NCBI GenBank assembly: GCA_965644315.1
Contig: CBFFRQ010000020.1
Span: forward strand, 124,001 to 188,000
Source: Caecitellus pseudoparvulus
Lineage: Eukaryota; Bigyra: Bicosoecida
DNA: 64,000 nucleotides
Direction of reading: 5' to 3'
Part shown: in pieces, positions 31,285-42,500 of the stretch
How the letters are laid out: each line of letters begins with the position of its first letter
Numbering within the stretch: the stretch's first letter is position 1
Translations under genes and position numbers: made by a program
Notes under the pieces: generated by a model
What the model saw: only the letters and a program-made list of their open reading frames with translations
Database searches by the model: none
Told to the model about the DNA's origin: nothing

Positions 31285-33690
31285 ATGGACCCTGTCATCC
31301 AGCACATCCTGCGGGAGAATGCCATTCTCCTCACGCTAGAAGTGCATGACAATGAAGCATTGGTGCCCTGGCTCGCTGCTGTCCTAGAGCCTGTCGGCCT
31401 GAAAGTGGAGACGAGCGCTGCAGGCAAATCGCACCACGGCACGGCACACCTCCTCATCTTCGCGTCCCGAAACGGAGAAGCGCTGGTGCTCGAAGCGGAG
31501 CGCTGTGGACTGCTCAAACCTGCACAGCACCCACGCTTTTCTTCGCCGCCCCTGCAGCCGCTGGGTACAGGGACGGCAGCCTTGGCAGCCTGCCTCGCCG
31601 CGGCTCCGCCAGACCGCCACCGCCTGGCAGAGGCCCTTCCCCCGGCGGTGTTGCAGTCCGAGCCGCACAATGCGGCCCTTGCTCACCTCCGCCACCTTAT
31701 CACGCGTGCTTTGACGCCTGCTGATATCGTCATGCTCACACACCAGGTGTTAGAGGATGCCGTGGCTACAGTGGAGGATCTGGCAGAAGTCCTGGGCAAG
31801 AGTCAGGCAGAGCTGCTGCACCTGCGCGCTGGAACCCTGCCAACTGCAGTGGGAGACGCCATGCATGTGCTGCCTGTGTTGGAAGCGGCTGGGATCGTGG
31901 AGGGCATGTGCGCGCTGCATGTGGCGCGCCATGCCAAGGCTGCGTGGTGGTCGCTGGCTGCCCCTGCGAACTGGCTGGACATGTCCGCGGGGGTGCAAAC
32001 CATGCGAGAATACATGGGGGATGCCACTGGCCTGTACTTTGCCTGGATCGACTTCTCCCTCCGGTGGTTCCTCGTCCCAGGTCTCTTTGCAGCCGCCCTC
32101 TTCCTGCACCGCCCCAGCACGATGACCGTGGACACATCGCCGTATGTCCCCCTGTACTCCCTGCTCGTGGTGCCACTGTGGGGCATTCTCTTCGTGCGGG
32201 CGTGGCACCAACGCTCCGCCTTGCATGCGGCCGAGTGGGGCTCCCTGCCGCAGCTGCAGGACTCCGCCCGGGCTCACGAGGCTGGTGCCAGTGTGCGACG
32301 GCCACAATTCCGGGGGCATGTCGCCATTTCCCGCATCACAGGGCTGCCTTCCCTTGTGTTCCCCACCTACAAGCGCTGGCTAGCCTATGCTCGCTCTGTC
32401 GCTGTCACGGCAGCCATGATGGTGGGGGTCATGTTGCTGCTCGTGTGTTTCCTGAACCTTGAAGGGTACCTGCACGACCCCTCCTCCATCTTCCACGTAC
32501 CGTGGCTGTACAGCCTTGCCCGCCCAGGGGCTGTCTTTGACCCGAACCAAGACAACCTCATCCTTCCTCTCATCCCAGTGGTGCTTCACGTGGGGGTGAT
32601 TCTGTTTGTGAACCAAGTGGTGTACTCCCGGGTGGCTGAGTGGCTGACCGAGGCTGAGAACCATGAAACGCAGCAGGACTATGAATTCGCCCTGGCTGCC
32701 AAGCGCTTCATATTCGAAGCCTGTGACTGCTATCTCGCCATGTGCTACCTTGCTTTTGGCGCCCAGGACATCCTGCTCCTCCGCTCCGAGCTCGTGTCAG
32801 TGTACTACACTGACTCCCTCCGCAGGGTGCTGGTGGAGGCTGGCCTGCCCCTGGCACAAATGTGGCTGACCCTTGGTCGTCTGCCAGGCATTTGCCCCCG
32901 CCGTAAGCGCGGCAAGTCTGGCATGGCTGAGCCTGGCAGCCCTGACACAGAGGCTGAGGACTGGAGCGTGCAGGCCCAGCTGAGCAGGGGAGAGTACGAA
33001 GGAACCTTTGACGACCTGCTCGAGCTGGCCATTCAGCTGGGGTACATCACGCTGTTTGCTGCGGCCTTCCCCTTGGCATCCCTCGTGTCTGTCGCGACGA
33101 CGTGGCTTGAGGCCCGATCTGACGCCTTCAAGTACGCCTTCGCACTGCAGCGCCCCATCCCTCGCCGCCAGGCAGACATGGGGGTGTGGGAGTCGGTGCT
33201 TGTCGCACAGGCTTGGCTGGCAGTGCTCTCTAACGTTCTACTTTTTGGCCTGTCTTCTGACCAGCTGGCAGTGCTGGTGCCAGAGTGGTTCGACCACGTG
33301 GGCACCCACACGCGGCGCGGCGTCACTTCCCATGTGTACACGTTCAAGGCGGGGGAGGGACGTGATGCCATTGCTGCACTCTGGTGTATTGAGCACGTGG
33401 TCCTTGCCGCTGCGTTGTTGCTCTGGCTGCTGGTCCCTGCGCAGCCCAAAGCTGTTCAGGAGGCAGTGGCACGGCGACACTACGTGGAGGCGTTGGCTGC
33501 ACGGCAGCGTGAAGGTGGAGGAGTTGCCACCCCCCCCCCTGTGGATGAAGTGCTGCTGGATGGCGCAGGTGCCCTGGCTGCGCACTTGCAGGCCCTCCGC
33601 CAGGAAATCTGTGACCCGGTGGAGGAACTGGAGAAACGACCGAACGGGAGAGTGGCACTGGATGTCTCAAAACCAACCCACCAGCACTGA
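31285..33690 (+). CDS. Anoctamin (TMEM16) family channel/scramblase
   Basis: Single exon, 801 aa from ATG 31285 (MDPVIQHILREN). TMEM16 proteins are Ca2+-gated chloride channels or lipid scramblases. After a cytosolic N-terminus of about 245 residues comes GLYFAWIDFSLRWFLVPGLF (first helix), then helices near 286, 367, 426, 490, 586, 637 and 697. Family signatures are clear: GTFDDLLELAIQLGYITLF, AAFPLASL, LEARSDAFKY and RRPIP-like LQRPIPRRQADMGVWESVL. Acidic residues that bind Ca2+ in the TM7/TM8-equivalent region are kept (LLEL; LEARSD). At the TM6 position where animal members have Asn (FVNxY), this protein has Asp (EACDCY). Channel versus scramblase function cannot be read from sequence. 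It lies between the CSC1 and coiled-coil genes on the same strand. Confidence 0.92.
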   Translation: MDPVIQHILRENAILLTLEVHDNEALVPWLAAVLEPVGLKVETSAAGKSHHGTAHLLIFASRNGEALVLEAERCGLLKPAQHPRFSSPPLQPLGTGTAALAACLAAAPPDRHRLAEALPPAVLQSEPHNAALAHLRHLITRALTPADIVMLTHQVLEDAVATVEDLAEVLGKSQAELLHLRAGTLPTAVGDAMHVLPVLEAAGIVEGMCALHVARHAKAAWWSLAAPANWLDMSAGVQTMREYMGDATGLYFAWIDFSLRWFLVPGLFAAALFLHRPSTMTVDTSPYVPLYSLLVVPLWGILFVRAWHQRSALHAAEWGSLPQLQDSARAHEAGASVRRPQFRGHVAISRITGLPSLVFPTYKRWLAYARSVAVTAAMMVGVMLLLVCFLNLEGYLHDPSSIFHVPWLYSLARPGAVFDPNQDNLILPLIPVVLHVGVILFVNQVVYSRVAEWLTEAENHETQQDYEFALAAKRFIFEACDCYLAMCYLAFGAQDILLLRSELVSVYYTDSLRRVLVEAGLPLAQMWLTLGRLPGICPRRKRGKSGMAEPGSPDTEAEDWSVQAQLSRGEYEGTFDDLLELAIQLGYITLFAAAFPLASLVSVATTWLEARSDAFKYAFALQRPIPRRQADMGVWESVLVAQAWLAVLSNVLLFGLSSDQLAVLVPEWFDHVGTHTRRGVTSHVYTFKAGEGRDAIAALWCIEHVVLAAALLLWLLVPAQPKAVQEAVARRHYVEALAARQREGGGVATPPPVDEVLLDGAGALAAHLQALRQEICDPVEELEKRPNGRVALDVSKPTHQH

Positions 33691-33752
33691 GACCCGGCTC
33701 GACTCAAGCTTCCCACACTTTTCTCTCTATCATCCGAGGGTGGGGGCGCTGG

Positions 33753-36329
33753 ATGGCTGAGGAGCCGGGCCTTGGCCCGGCTTACGATGTGCCAAGCACA
33801 CTGCCTGCCAAGTCCAGCGTAACGCCAGACCACAGCAATGTACCGCAGGCGCGGAAGCAGCATGGGCTTCCTCACTCCCCGGCCATGGCACGGGTGATGA
33901 GCAAGTTAAGGCACCTTTCCATGCAAGTCACGTCCCACGTAGAGGCGGCAGAGGCGGAGGCTGCCAAGGCTGCACGGGCTGCAGCGGAGGCTGAAACGAA
34001 ACGCAAGACCACGAAACGCCGGCGAAGAGCCACACGGAGCAAGCCAACGAAGGGCGGGGAAAAACTCGTGGGCCAAACCTCTCAAACTGGCATTGCGCCG
34101 TCCATTCCATCCCAGAGTCAGGCCAAGGCCATCGAGGGAGACTTCCGGCGCAGCCTGCATAGACAGAGCAAAGAGAGCTCCTCAAAGTTTGCTCCAGGGG
34201 CTGCAGCGGGGGGGAACTCCAACACAGTGCTTGCACAGGTTGCCAGCGCCCTCTCCCAACTTGAACAAGATGTAGGCTCTACCCTTGCCGCATCACGATT
34301 GTCTGCGGCGAAGAAGCGCTCCCAGGCGATTCACAGTGCTCGGCGTCGCATCCTTGCCACAGTGGACTCGCAGCTGGACGCAGCAGAGGAGGCGTTGGCG
34401 GAGGAGGGCGGGGTTGCTTTAGACGCAGCCATGCATGATGCCATGCAGGCGACGCATGCAGCCCTAGGCGAGGTTGTGCGAGCAGTGGCTGAAGATGCAC
34501 AACAGGCTGCAGGGGAGGTGGTAAAGCGTGGGCGCGCAGCGGGCAAGGCACTCCTTCGGCAAATGGCAGAGGCAGGGCAGGCTGCCATCGCTGCGCATGT
34601 ACAGGCTGTGACGGACCAAGCGGAAGCAGAAGGGCGCGAGGCGCTGCAGCGCCTGCGTGGCGAGCTGGAAAGCCAGGCGGCTGAGGCGTGCACGGCTGCA
34701 CACCAGTCGGCGATGCAAAGCGCGAGGGAGGCCATGGACAGGGTGCGGGAAGAAGCCGAACGTGCGCTGCAAGGGCGTCTGCAGGCGCTGCGAGATCGCC
34801 TGGCTGCTGCTGAGGAAGAGGCTGTCACTGCCGCCAAGCAACAAGTGCAGCAGGCTCACGAAGCGCGGCTGGCTAAAGAAACTGCCATGGCTCGCGCGGC
34901 AGCAGCAGTGCGGACCGAGAAGGCTGTGCAGCAGGCGATGGATGATGCGGCACAGGCCCGGGCCCTTGCCCTGGCGGAGCTCCAGGCCGACTTGAGCCGG
35001 GAGATCACTGACAAGCTGGAGGCGGCCAAAGCCGAACAGGCAGCACACACTCGCCAAGCAGTCGAAGAAGCTGCCCGGCGGGGCAGAGCAGCCTTACAGA
35101 CAGCCGTGGAAAAGTCCAAGGCAGATGCAGCCGAAGCCAGGCTTCGGGCAGTGCAGGAAGCTGAGGACAGCTGGCAGCAGCAGCGCCGGGAGCAGGTAGC
35201 TGCGCTGCGAGGCACGCTGGCAGAACGTGTTCAGGCAGACGTAGCCACCGCGCAAGCCCAAGCAGAGACCGCGCTGCGGTCCGAGCTTGCAGAAGTCCGA
35301 ACTCAAGCTGCCTCCAGGCGCGCTGCATCGCTGGCCCAAGCCCGCCGTGCGTGGCAGAGCCAGGGTGAGCAGTCCCTCGCAGCCCTCCGTCGGTCGCTTG
35401 CAGAGGAGCTCACACGGGAGGTCGCAAACAGCAGCAGCCGAGGGGCCGCTGCCTTGCAAAACGCTCTGGAGGAGCAAGAGAGGGGGCTGCGCGAGGTGGC
35501 GCGGCAGGCGCACACGCGGGTCAAAGCGGGCTGGAGCGCTGCAGTTGCGACGGCAGCACGGCAGCTGACAGAGGCTGCGGGGGTGGGGGACACGCCCCAA
35601 GCAGGTGCTGAAGAAGCAGCAACCTTGGACGAAGCATTGCAGGCCCTGGTCGAAGCTGCCAAGGGCATCTCAAGTGCCGAAGCCTTGCAGCCCGCTGGCA
35701 CTGCCTTAGCTGCTGTGGCCCGTGCGCTTGCCAGAGCTCAGGCAGAGAGCGAGGCCTGCACGGAGCGAGCCGTGCAGAGCACAAAGGCGGCCCTGATGGC
35801 ACGAGCACGCGCTGAGGCAGCCGAAGCAGAGGCTGCGTCTCTTCGGTCCCTTGCCCAAGGGGGGCGACACGAAGGGGACTCTGAAGGAAGCACAGTCGAC
35901 GGCCGCACTGCGGCCGAGTGGGCAGCCTTGGCCAAGTCCTTGTTCCGTGCGAACAAAGCCCTGGCCGGCGCACCAGCTGTGGGCGGCGAGCTTGCTGCTT
36001 CTGTTCAACCGCCGTTGCTCAGCGCAGATGTGTCAGGGTGGGTCTCCTGGACGCGAATGGGAGGAGAAGCTCCTCGTGCGGCTCTGCTGCATGCTCAGGG
36101 CAGCGACACGGCGTCGCTGGGGAGTGCTTCGGACACCAGCACGCTCGCCGCTGTGGAGGAGGCCCTGGGCGCTCAACAGCGTGCAGCACGCGTACCGAAA
36201 GCCACTGCCACGTCGGCAGCAGTGCAAGCTTCTGGCAAACCACCTCCCGGTATGCGCAGCCCAAGGATGGGCAACCGCAAAGTGGCTGGGCGCACGACAC
36301 AACCCAACCAAAAACCAGATGCGTCCTGA
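33753..36329 (+). CDS. Ala/Glu/Gln-rich long coiled-coil protein, unknown function
   Basis: Single exon, 858 aa; a downstream ATG at 33885 (MARVMSKLRHLSM) is also possible. No family was recognised. Residues 1-45 are polar. A basic patch (KRKTTKRRRRATRSKPTKGG, about 87-106) could be a nuclear-localisation or membrane/DNA-contact signal. From about 150 to 720 the protein is almost continuous predicted helix built of Ala, Glu, Gln and Arg with heptad-like hydrophobics, for example AAEEEAVTAAKQQVQQAHEA. The last 140 residues are Ser/Gly/Thr-rich. It starts only 62 bp after the anoctamin stop and could share a transcript with it. It might be a filament, basal-body or organelle-surface protein; this is speculation. 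Confidence 0.8.
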   Translation: MAEEPGLGPAYDVPSTLPAKSSVTPDHSNVPQARKQHGLPHSPAMARVMSKLRHLSMQVTSHVEAAEAEAAKAARAAAEAETKRKTTKRRRRATRSKPTKGGEKLVGQTSQTGIAPSIPSQSQAKAIEGDFRRSLHRQSKESSSKFAPGAAAGGNSNTVLAQVASALSQLEQDVGSTLAASRLSAAKKRSQAIHSARRRILATVDSQLDAAEEALAEEGGVALDAAMHDAMQATHAALGEVVRAVAEDAQQAAGEVVKRGRAAGKALLRQMAEAGQAAIAAHVQAVTDQAEAEGREALQRLRGELESQAAEACTAAHQSAMQSAREAMDRVREEAERALQGRLQALRDRLAAAEEEAVTAAKQQVQQAHEARLAKETAMARAAAAVRTEKAVQQAMDDAAQARALALAELQADLSREITDKLEAAKAEQAAHTRQAVEEAARRGRAALQTAVEKSKADAAEARLRAVQEAEDSWQQQRREQVAALRGTLAERVQADVATAQAQAETALRSELAEVRTQAASRRAASLAQARRAWQSQGEQSLAALRRSLAEELTREVANSSSRGAAALQNALEEQERGLREVARQAHTRVKAGWSAAVATAARQLTEAAGVGDTPQAGAEEAATLDEALQALVEAAKGISSAEALQPAGTALAAVARALARAQAESEACTERAVQSTKAALMARARAEAAEAEAASLRSLAQGGRHEGDSEGSTVDGRTAAEWAALAKSLFRANKALAGAPAVGGELAASVQPPLLSADVSGWVSWTRMGGEAPRAALLHAQGSDTASLGSASDTSTLAAVEEALGAQQRAARVPKATATSAAVQASGKPPPGMRSPRMGNRKVAGRTTQPNQKPDAS

Positions 36330-36564
36330 ATGTCAGGCTGTGACTGGGCCGCCCGCGAGACCTTACTTTAGGTCTCCTCTGCAACCGTGTCTCTGAAGGC
36401 TGACGTTGCGTCGTGTTTCAGCAATTTCCGCACTTCACGCAAGCGCAAACACCGCCTTTCCACGGACCTTGCCTCCCAAACCAAATCCAAGCGCTGTTCT
36501 TTGCTGCACGTTCTGTGCGCCTTGCCATCGGCCACTGTCTCCTCGTCGGAGCTGGGCTCTGAAC

Positions 36565-39500
36565 ATGGCTCGCAAGACTGCTAACTCTGCCCGTAACCTC
36601 GCACTTGTCTTTGTCATCACCTGCGCTGCTGCCAGCCGTGCAGCTCTGCAGCGGGGCAGCGTGCGACTTATTGGTGGCGAGGAGAGTGTCTGTGAAGGTC
36701 GCGCCCTCGTATACACGGGACAGCAATGGGGCTCTCTGCCCTTGCGTAAGTGCGAGGTCGCCGGGCCATCTGCAACGTGCTTCTGCACCTACTTTCCCAT
36801 CGCTTCTCAGAGGGCCTGACGACGACAGACGCTGAAGTTCGTACGTGCACCCAGCGCTCGTGGGGGAACATTGCATGTGCATCACCAACCCCTGCCCCTC
36901 TCGCAGTGTGCCGGTCTGCTGGGTGTGGCGCTCTCACAACTGCCCCCTTTGCCTCGCCGTTCCAGTATGGTGGCCCTTTCAACTCTTCCGTGCCACTTGC
37001 TGCTGGAAACATCGACTGCACGTGCTCAGCTGCCCATGCAGACTGGTGCCGCTGGCAGCCTCCTGCTCCCGGCCCTGTAGACCATGCCCAAGACGCCATT
37101 TTACTCTGTGCTGAGCCACCGGGACCGTCACTCAACGTGGCCAGTGCCGCCGTGCACGTCACGGCGCCTAACCTTCCGGCCTTGGTTGAGCAAAACGTCA
37201 CCATTGCCCCTGCTGTGCCATGGTTTGAAACGCCAGAGCTCATGGTGGGGTTCTCCGTCTCCCCTGCTGCATGGTCGCTGATGGCAGGCAGCCCGGAAGC
37301 AGCTGACTACGTGGAGTGGGACCGAGTCAAGGCAGCCACTGCTTTGCATGTGGCATGGGAAGCCAGGACAGACATGGGCCAGTCCCCGTTGGGCAGCGTT
37401 TTGGGCGTGCGTGTGTATCTGGTGCGAGCCGACTTGCTTGCGACTCACTACGCTGACGCCACCAAGTCCGCATCCCCCTGCATTTCTGCAAGCCCTGGAG
37501 AAGGCAAGGCATTTGTGGACGACTTCCTCCCTTCAGAGTATTCCCGCAATGTCTTCGTGGCACCCGATAACTATGCGCTGAACGGCCCCTACTTTCCTGA
37601 GGTCGTGTCCCTCGGCTCTTTCGCCAATGCCAGCGGCAACGTCACGTGGTCCATACCAGGCAACTTCACCCAGCAGGCACCGTATGCAGTTGTTGTGCAG
37701 GTTTCCACGACTCTTGTAAACGGAAGCTGTGCGGCAGGGAGCGGGTCGGTGGCCCCATCACCGCCGGACCCTGCGTGCTTGTTCGACACCATCCCAGCTT
37801 GGGTCGAGATTCGACCTTGGCTTCCCACTCGATTGGCCAACTTGGAAGGGGAAGCTGTGGCTGGTGTTTCTGCCAACGTCTCAGATGTCAACACCACTTC
37901 CACGGCATTCCTGGCGGGGACAGTGCAGGTGGCGGGCCCTGACGGCACTTGGGGCACGGTGTGCTCTGGCAGGCAGGTGTCAACGTCACACGCCCCGCTT
38001 CCCTTCTTCTGGGAGGGCATCTACAGCCGCATTTACACGATCAATGTCCACCATGACACCTCTTTTTCCGTGGGGGGGGGTGACTTGGCATGCCGCGCAG
38101 CTGGCTTCGATGGCGCAGCTGCCGCTGGAGTGGCAAACTTGACGCAGTTCCCAATCGGCAGTGACCCAGCTACTGTCCTTGTGCGGGAGGTGCAGGCATG
38201 CTCGGATGCCTGGGAGACGCGGCGAAACGGGAAGGCCCCTGCCACGTTTGGCGGCTGCCTCCTTGACGCTGTGGGGGAGCTGCACCCCATCGGGCTGCCT
38301 GCCTGTGCACACCACAACCTCGACGGGGTGGTCAACTGTGTCAACCTGACAGCATTGCGTCAGCTCCATGCCGAAGTGGAGGCGCCCACCACTATGTCTG
38401 TCATTCGTCCTGATGCCTCCACACGGCTGTCACCGCATCCCGCTGTCCCGACAGCTTTGGTGCACCCAGCCCAGCCGGGCTACATCCTCCAGACCATGCT
38501 TGTGGTGCGCCTTGATGACATGCTGGGGCTTGGGCCTCTGACTGGCGTGCGAGTGGAACTGGTGAGGGAGTTGCCAGGAACTCCGGAGCATCCTTCGCCT
38601 CAGCGGGTTGTTGTTGGGAACGGAGCGTACGGTGTCCCCTCCTCTGCAGTCATCACTGCAGGGCACGAGGTGCACTTCGACACATTGACAACACTCAGGG
38701 CCTCAGGCCTCTTCAATGCCTCGATCTCCATTGACTTTGCTGCCCTTGCAGCTGCACAAGGGGTGGTGTCCCTGAACGACAGCGCGCTGTTTGGCTCGAA
38801 CTACCGCCTTCGTGTGCAGCCTCTGGGCGTTGACGGCTTGCTGCTCAACGTTTCTCACGATGCAGGCTTCCCGGTGTGCCCGCCCGCCTCTGGGTGGGTC
38901 CCCTCGTACTACTCTGACCAGTTCGCTGTGGAACCCGCCCCACGCGTTGGCGACTTGCGACTGCTGGAAGCTGACGGCTCTGTGAGTGTAGATGGCAGCG
39001 GTCGCGTGGAGGTGTTCTTTGCGAGCCCTGGGAGCCCTGCGGGTGGCCGCTGGGGACTGGTGTGCCACTACTTGTGGCAGAGGCCTGCTGCATCCGTCGC
39101 TTGTGCCCAGGCAGGCTTTCCTCGGTCCTATGCGGTGCCCACCTTCTGGGGAGCCTCCGGGCTGGGTGGTGAAGGCTTGACGTTCGGTGCTGACCTCGTG
39201 CAGTGCTTTGGCTCCGAGCAGCGCCTGGTGGACTGTAGCGGTCATTTCTCCTTTGCCGTGCAGTGTGAAGACCACGAGACTGCGGGAGTGGAGTGTGCCC
39301 CGTTTGACGGTGACACAGTGCCGGCCGGGCCGGACCTGGACGCCCAGAACTCGCCCCCCCAACTCACAGTACCCTCTCCTCTTCGTGGCGCTGTACTGCC
39401 CCTTTTCGATCCCCAAGTGCCGCACCAAGCCCCGCATTCCCCAGCCGAGCTATCCCGCTCGACGCTTGCCGTTCCAGCCTTTGTCCACTCTGCTTCTCCA

Positions 39501-42500
39501 GTGACCGGGACGGGTGCGTTGCCCTTCCCAGCTCTTGGTGGCTTCTCAGTTCAGCTGTGGAGGTATGGCATGCCGGCCTCTGTGAGTCACCTGGTCGACG
39601 AAGGTGGAAGCACCCTGTCCAGCGCGTACGATGGCTACGCGAGCTTCAGAATCGGCCTCACGCTCAATGTCTCTGAAATCATGGGGGTGCAAGGCCTTGT
39701 GTCTCCGCAGGATGTCCTCGGCGACGGCTATTCCATCCGCGTGACGCCCCTGCGAACACAACCATTCCCTGAGCTGTCGCCATGGCCCACCGGGTCCAAT
39801 TGTACAGACGATGTCTTCGCAGTGCAGTCAGAAAACTTCTCCGTGGCCGCGGTCCCCCCCAGCATGCCTGAAAGCAGATTCGGTGCGCTCCGGTTGTCAC
39901 GTGGAGGGCAGCCAACGGTAGACGGAGAGGGGTACGTTGAGATGTGGCTGCGTGATGAGCAGCGGTGGGGCACTGTTTGTTCCGAAAACGGAACATGGGG
40001 TGGATTTGCTGCTTCGGTGGCCTGTGGCCAAGCAGGCTTCGCTGCAGATGGCTTCCAGCGCTTTGCAGGAGCTGATGCCACGCTGCAGGTCGGACCCGCT
40101 CCCAGCATTGCCCCTGCCTTCGACGAGTTGCAGTGCCTGTCGCCAACTTGGGGAACGCTGCAAGTTTGTGCCAACAAGACCTCTGCAGTTGCCGCTTCAT
40201 CGAGCGTTTGCCAGTGCAGCGGCCCGGGCTGTGGCCCAGTGGCTGTCCAGTGCACACTTCCCTTCTGCAGCACCCCAGAGAGCTGCACTGGGCCGAACCC
40301 AATCATCATCAACGATGACGATGCTGTCGAAATCCCAAGGTATCCGGATGGCATCAACTCAGTGTTTCCTCGCTCAAAGCAGAAGTTTCTGGCCTTCAAC
40401 ACTCTGGAGTACCTCGCGCCTGTCCCTGATGCCAACGCCACCTCGCCTGGAGTTGGGCTGGTCGTCACCTTCATTGAGCTGCGCGTTCCCCTGCCGGCGT
40501 CCGGTATCCCGCCTGCTGTGCCTGCAGCCTTCGACGTAGACATCACACGGAACTTCCAGTTCGTGACAACTGTGCCAAACGTTGAAGTTTCCACTGTGGA
40601 TGCAGGGGCAGGTCAACCTTCCTTCAACGGGACAAGGATCAGGCTGGCCGTGAACTTCACAACGGACACGCTCGCAACTGTGGGAGGGGTGCCGCAGAGT
40701 GCAGCAGCAATTTGGGGGGGCGGCTATCGTTTTGAAGTGTACCCTTTGAAGCCCTCGGGGCGGCGCTTTTCCGGAAGCTCCGATTCGCCGCGTGGTTTGA
40801 ATTCTTCCATGTGGCGGCTGCAGGGCACGCCGGCGCAAGGGGACCTCCGCATCATGGACCGCATGACAAACTTGCCTGCTCGCGGAGAAGCCGGGCGCCT
40901 TGAAGTGTTCTTCAACTCCACCTGGGGCATGACTTGCGAGTTGTTCTGGGGCGTGCATGAGAGCCAGGTGGCGTGCCGCCAATTGGGCTTTCCGGAGAGT
41001 GGCGGCCGCACGCAGCTTCAAGCCTCCCCTGGCTCTGCTAGCCCCCCTGCAGATGCTCCCTGGCTCCTGTCAGACGTGTTTTGTCCCGGTTATGCGACCC
41101 GCATTGTCCAATGTCACCACCTTGGGTGGGGCCCAACGCTGGACAACGCCTGCATCAGGAATTGGTTCGAGGTGGGGGTGCATTGCTCCTGGGACTCTGA
41201 TGTGCCCCTGGTTGACCCCGCCGAGTGGCAGCACCAGCTGCACGACGACACGCCCATCCCTACGCAAGACGATGACTCGCTTGCTCCAACCTCGTCCGAC
41301 CCCTTCAACCAGGGCGTAGTGCCTGGGGCTTCCACTGGGCTAGGTGTTCCGCGGCTGGTGAACGGGACTGGGCAACCTTCGGGGTGCTCAGGAATGCTGG
41401 AACTGTGGGATCCTACTCGGGAGGCATGGCATGTTGTTTCTGAGGAGGGCTTCTCGCGCGTTGATGCTGAGGTCGCCTGCGCTGAATTACAGTGCGGCCC
41501 GCCCCAGGCTATTTCTACGTGCAGTGCAGAAGGCCCCGGCGCTTGCCCGCTGCATCTGCGTGGGGAAAGCAAGGTGGCCACGGGACACCTTGCCTGCGAT
41601 TGCAACGCAACGCGATTGGTGGAGTGCCAAGTGGACCTGAGCAGTGCCGGAGGCTGGGATGATTTCTTCGGCGGCACCGATGACACGCTGAGGCCCGCTC
41701 GCAGGCTCCATTCTGCACTTGCCTCGCCGTTTTCGGAGCTCGCCCAAGGTGCACCGGTGCCCTGGAGTCCCCGGGCCTGGCTCGACACTCTGCGCATTCC
41801 TCCGACTACTTGGGCGGTGCTGCCACCCGCTTCGCAGCTGCCACTGCAGGAACCAGGGGAGTCCACCTACCTTTGGGCCCTGCGGCTTGCCGCAATGGTG
41901 GCCACCGTGCCCCACATGCAAAGGGTACAGTCACGAGGTGCCAGTGCCGAGCTTCTGCGAGCTGCACGATCGCTGCGCATCCTCAGCGAAGCAGCAGACG
42001 CGCAGGCAGCCGTAGATGAGCTGGCCGGCAGCTTGGCAGCTAGCGACAGAGCATCGCGTCGGGGCGCCATTCACGCCGCCATGGTTGACATGCTGGATGC
42101 TGCGTCTCCCAGGCGGGAGCATCGCAGTTCCGCCTTGTCGCGCGTGCTTGCTCACGCAATTCCTGCTGCCGTGCAAGTGCGTGTCGGGCACGAGTTGCAA
42201 GCCATGTCCCAGCGCGCAGGAGCAGGCACGCCTGCGCTGACTGACGTCTTGCGGGCCTGGCACATGCACCACAAGACTGCCTCCAGTGTATTTGAGCCAG
42301 AACCCGCCGCGACGCTGCCCTTCTCCAGCCATGCGCATCTTCATGCGCGTTCGCTGCTGGCACGGTTCAGAGACCTGGCCGAGGAGGATTCGGAGGCACT
42401 CCCCTTGCCTCACTCAGCTGCCACGTGGTACGTGTCTGGGGACACTTCGGAAGGGCGTCGCCTGCAAACTGGGTTCACGATTCTCACAGACTCGTACTTG

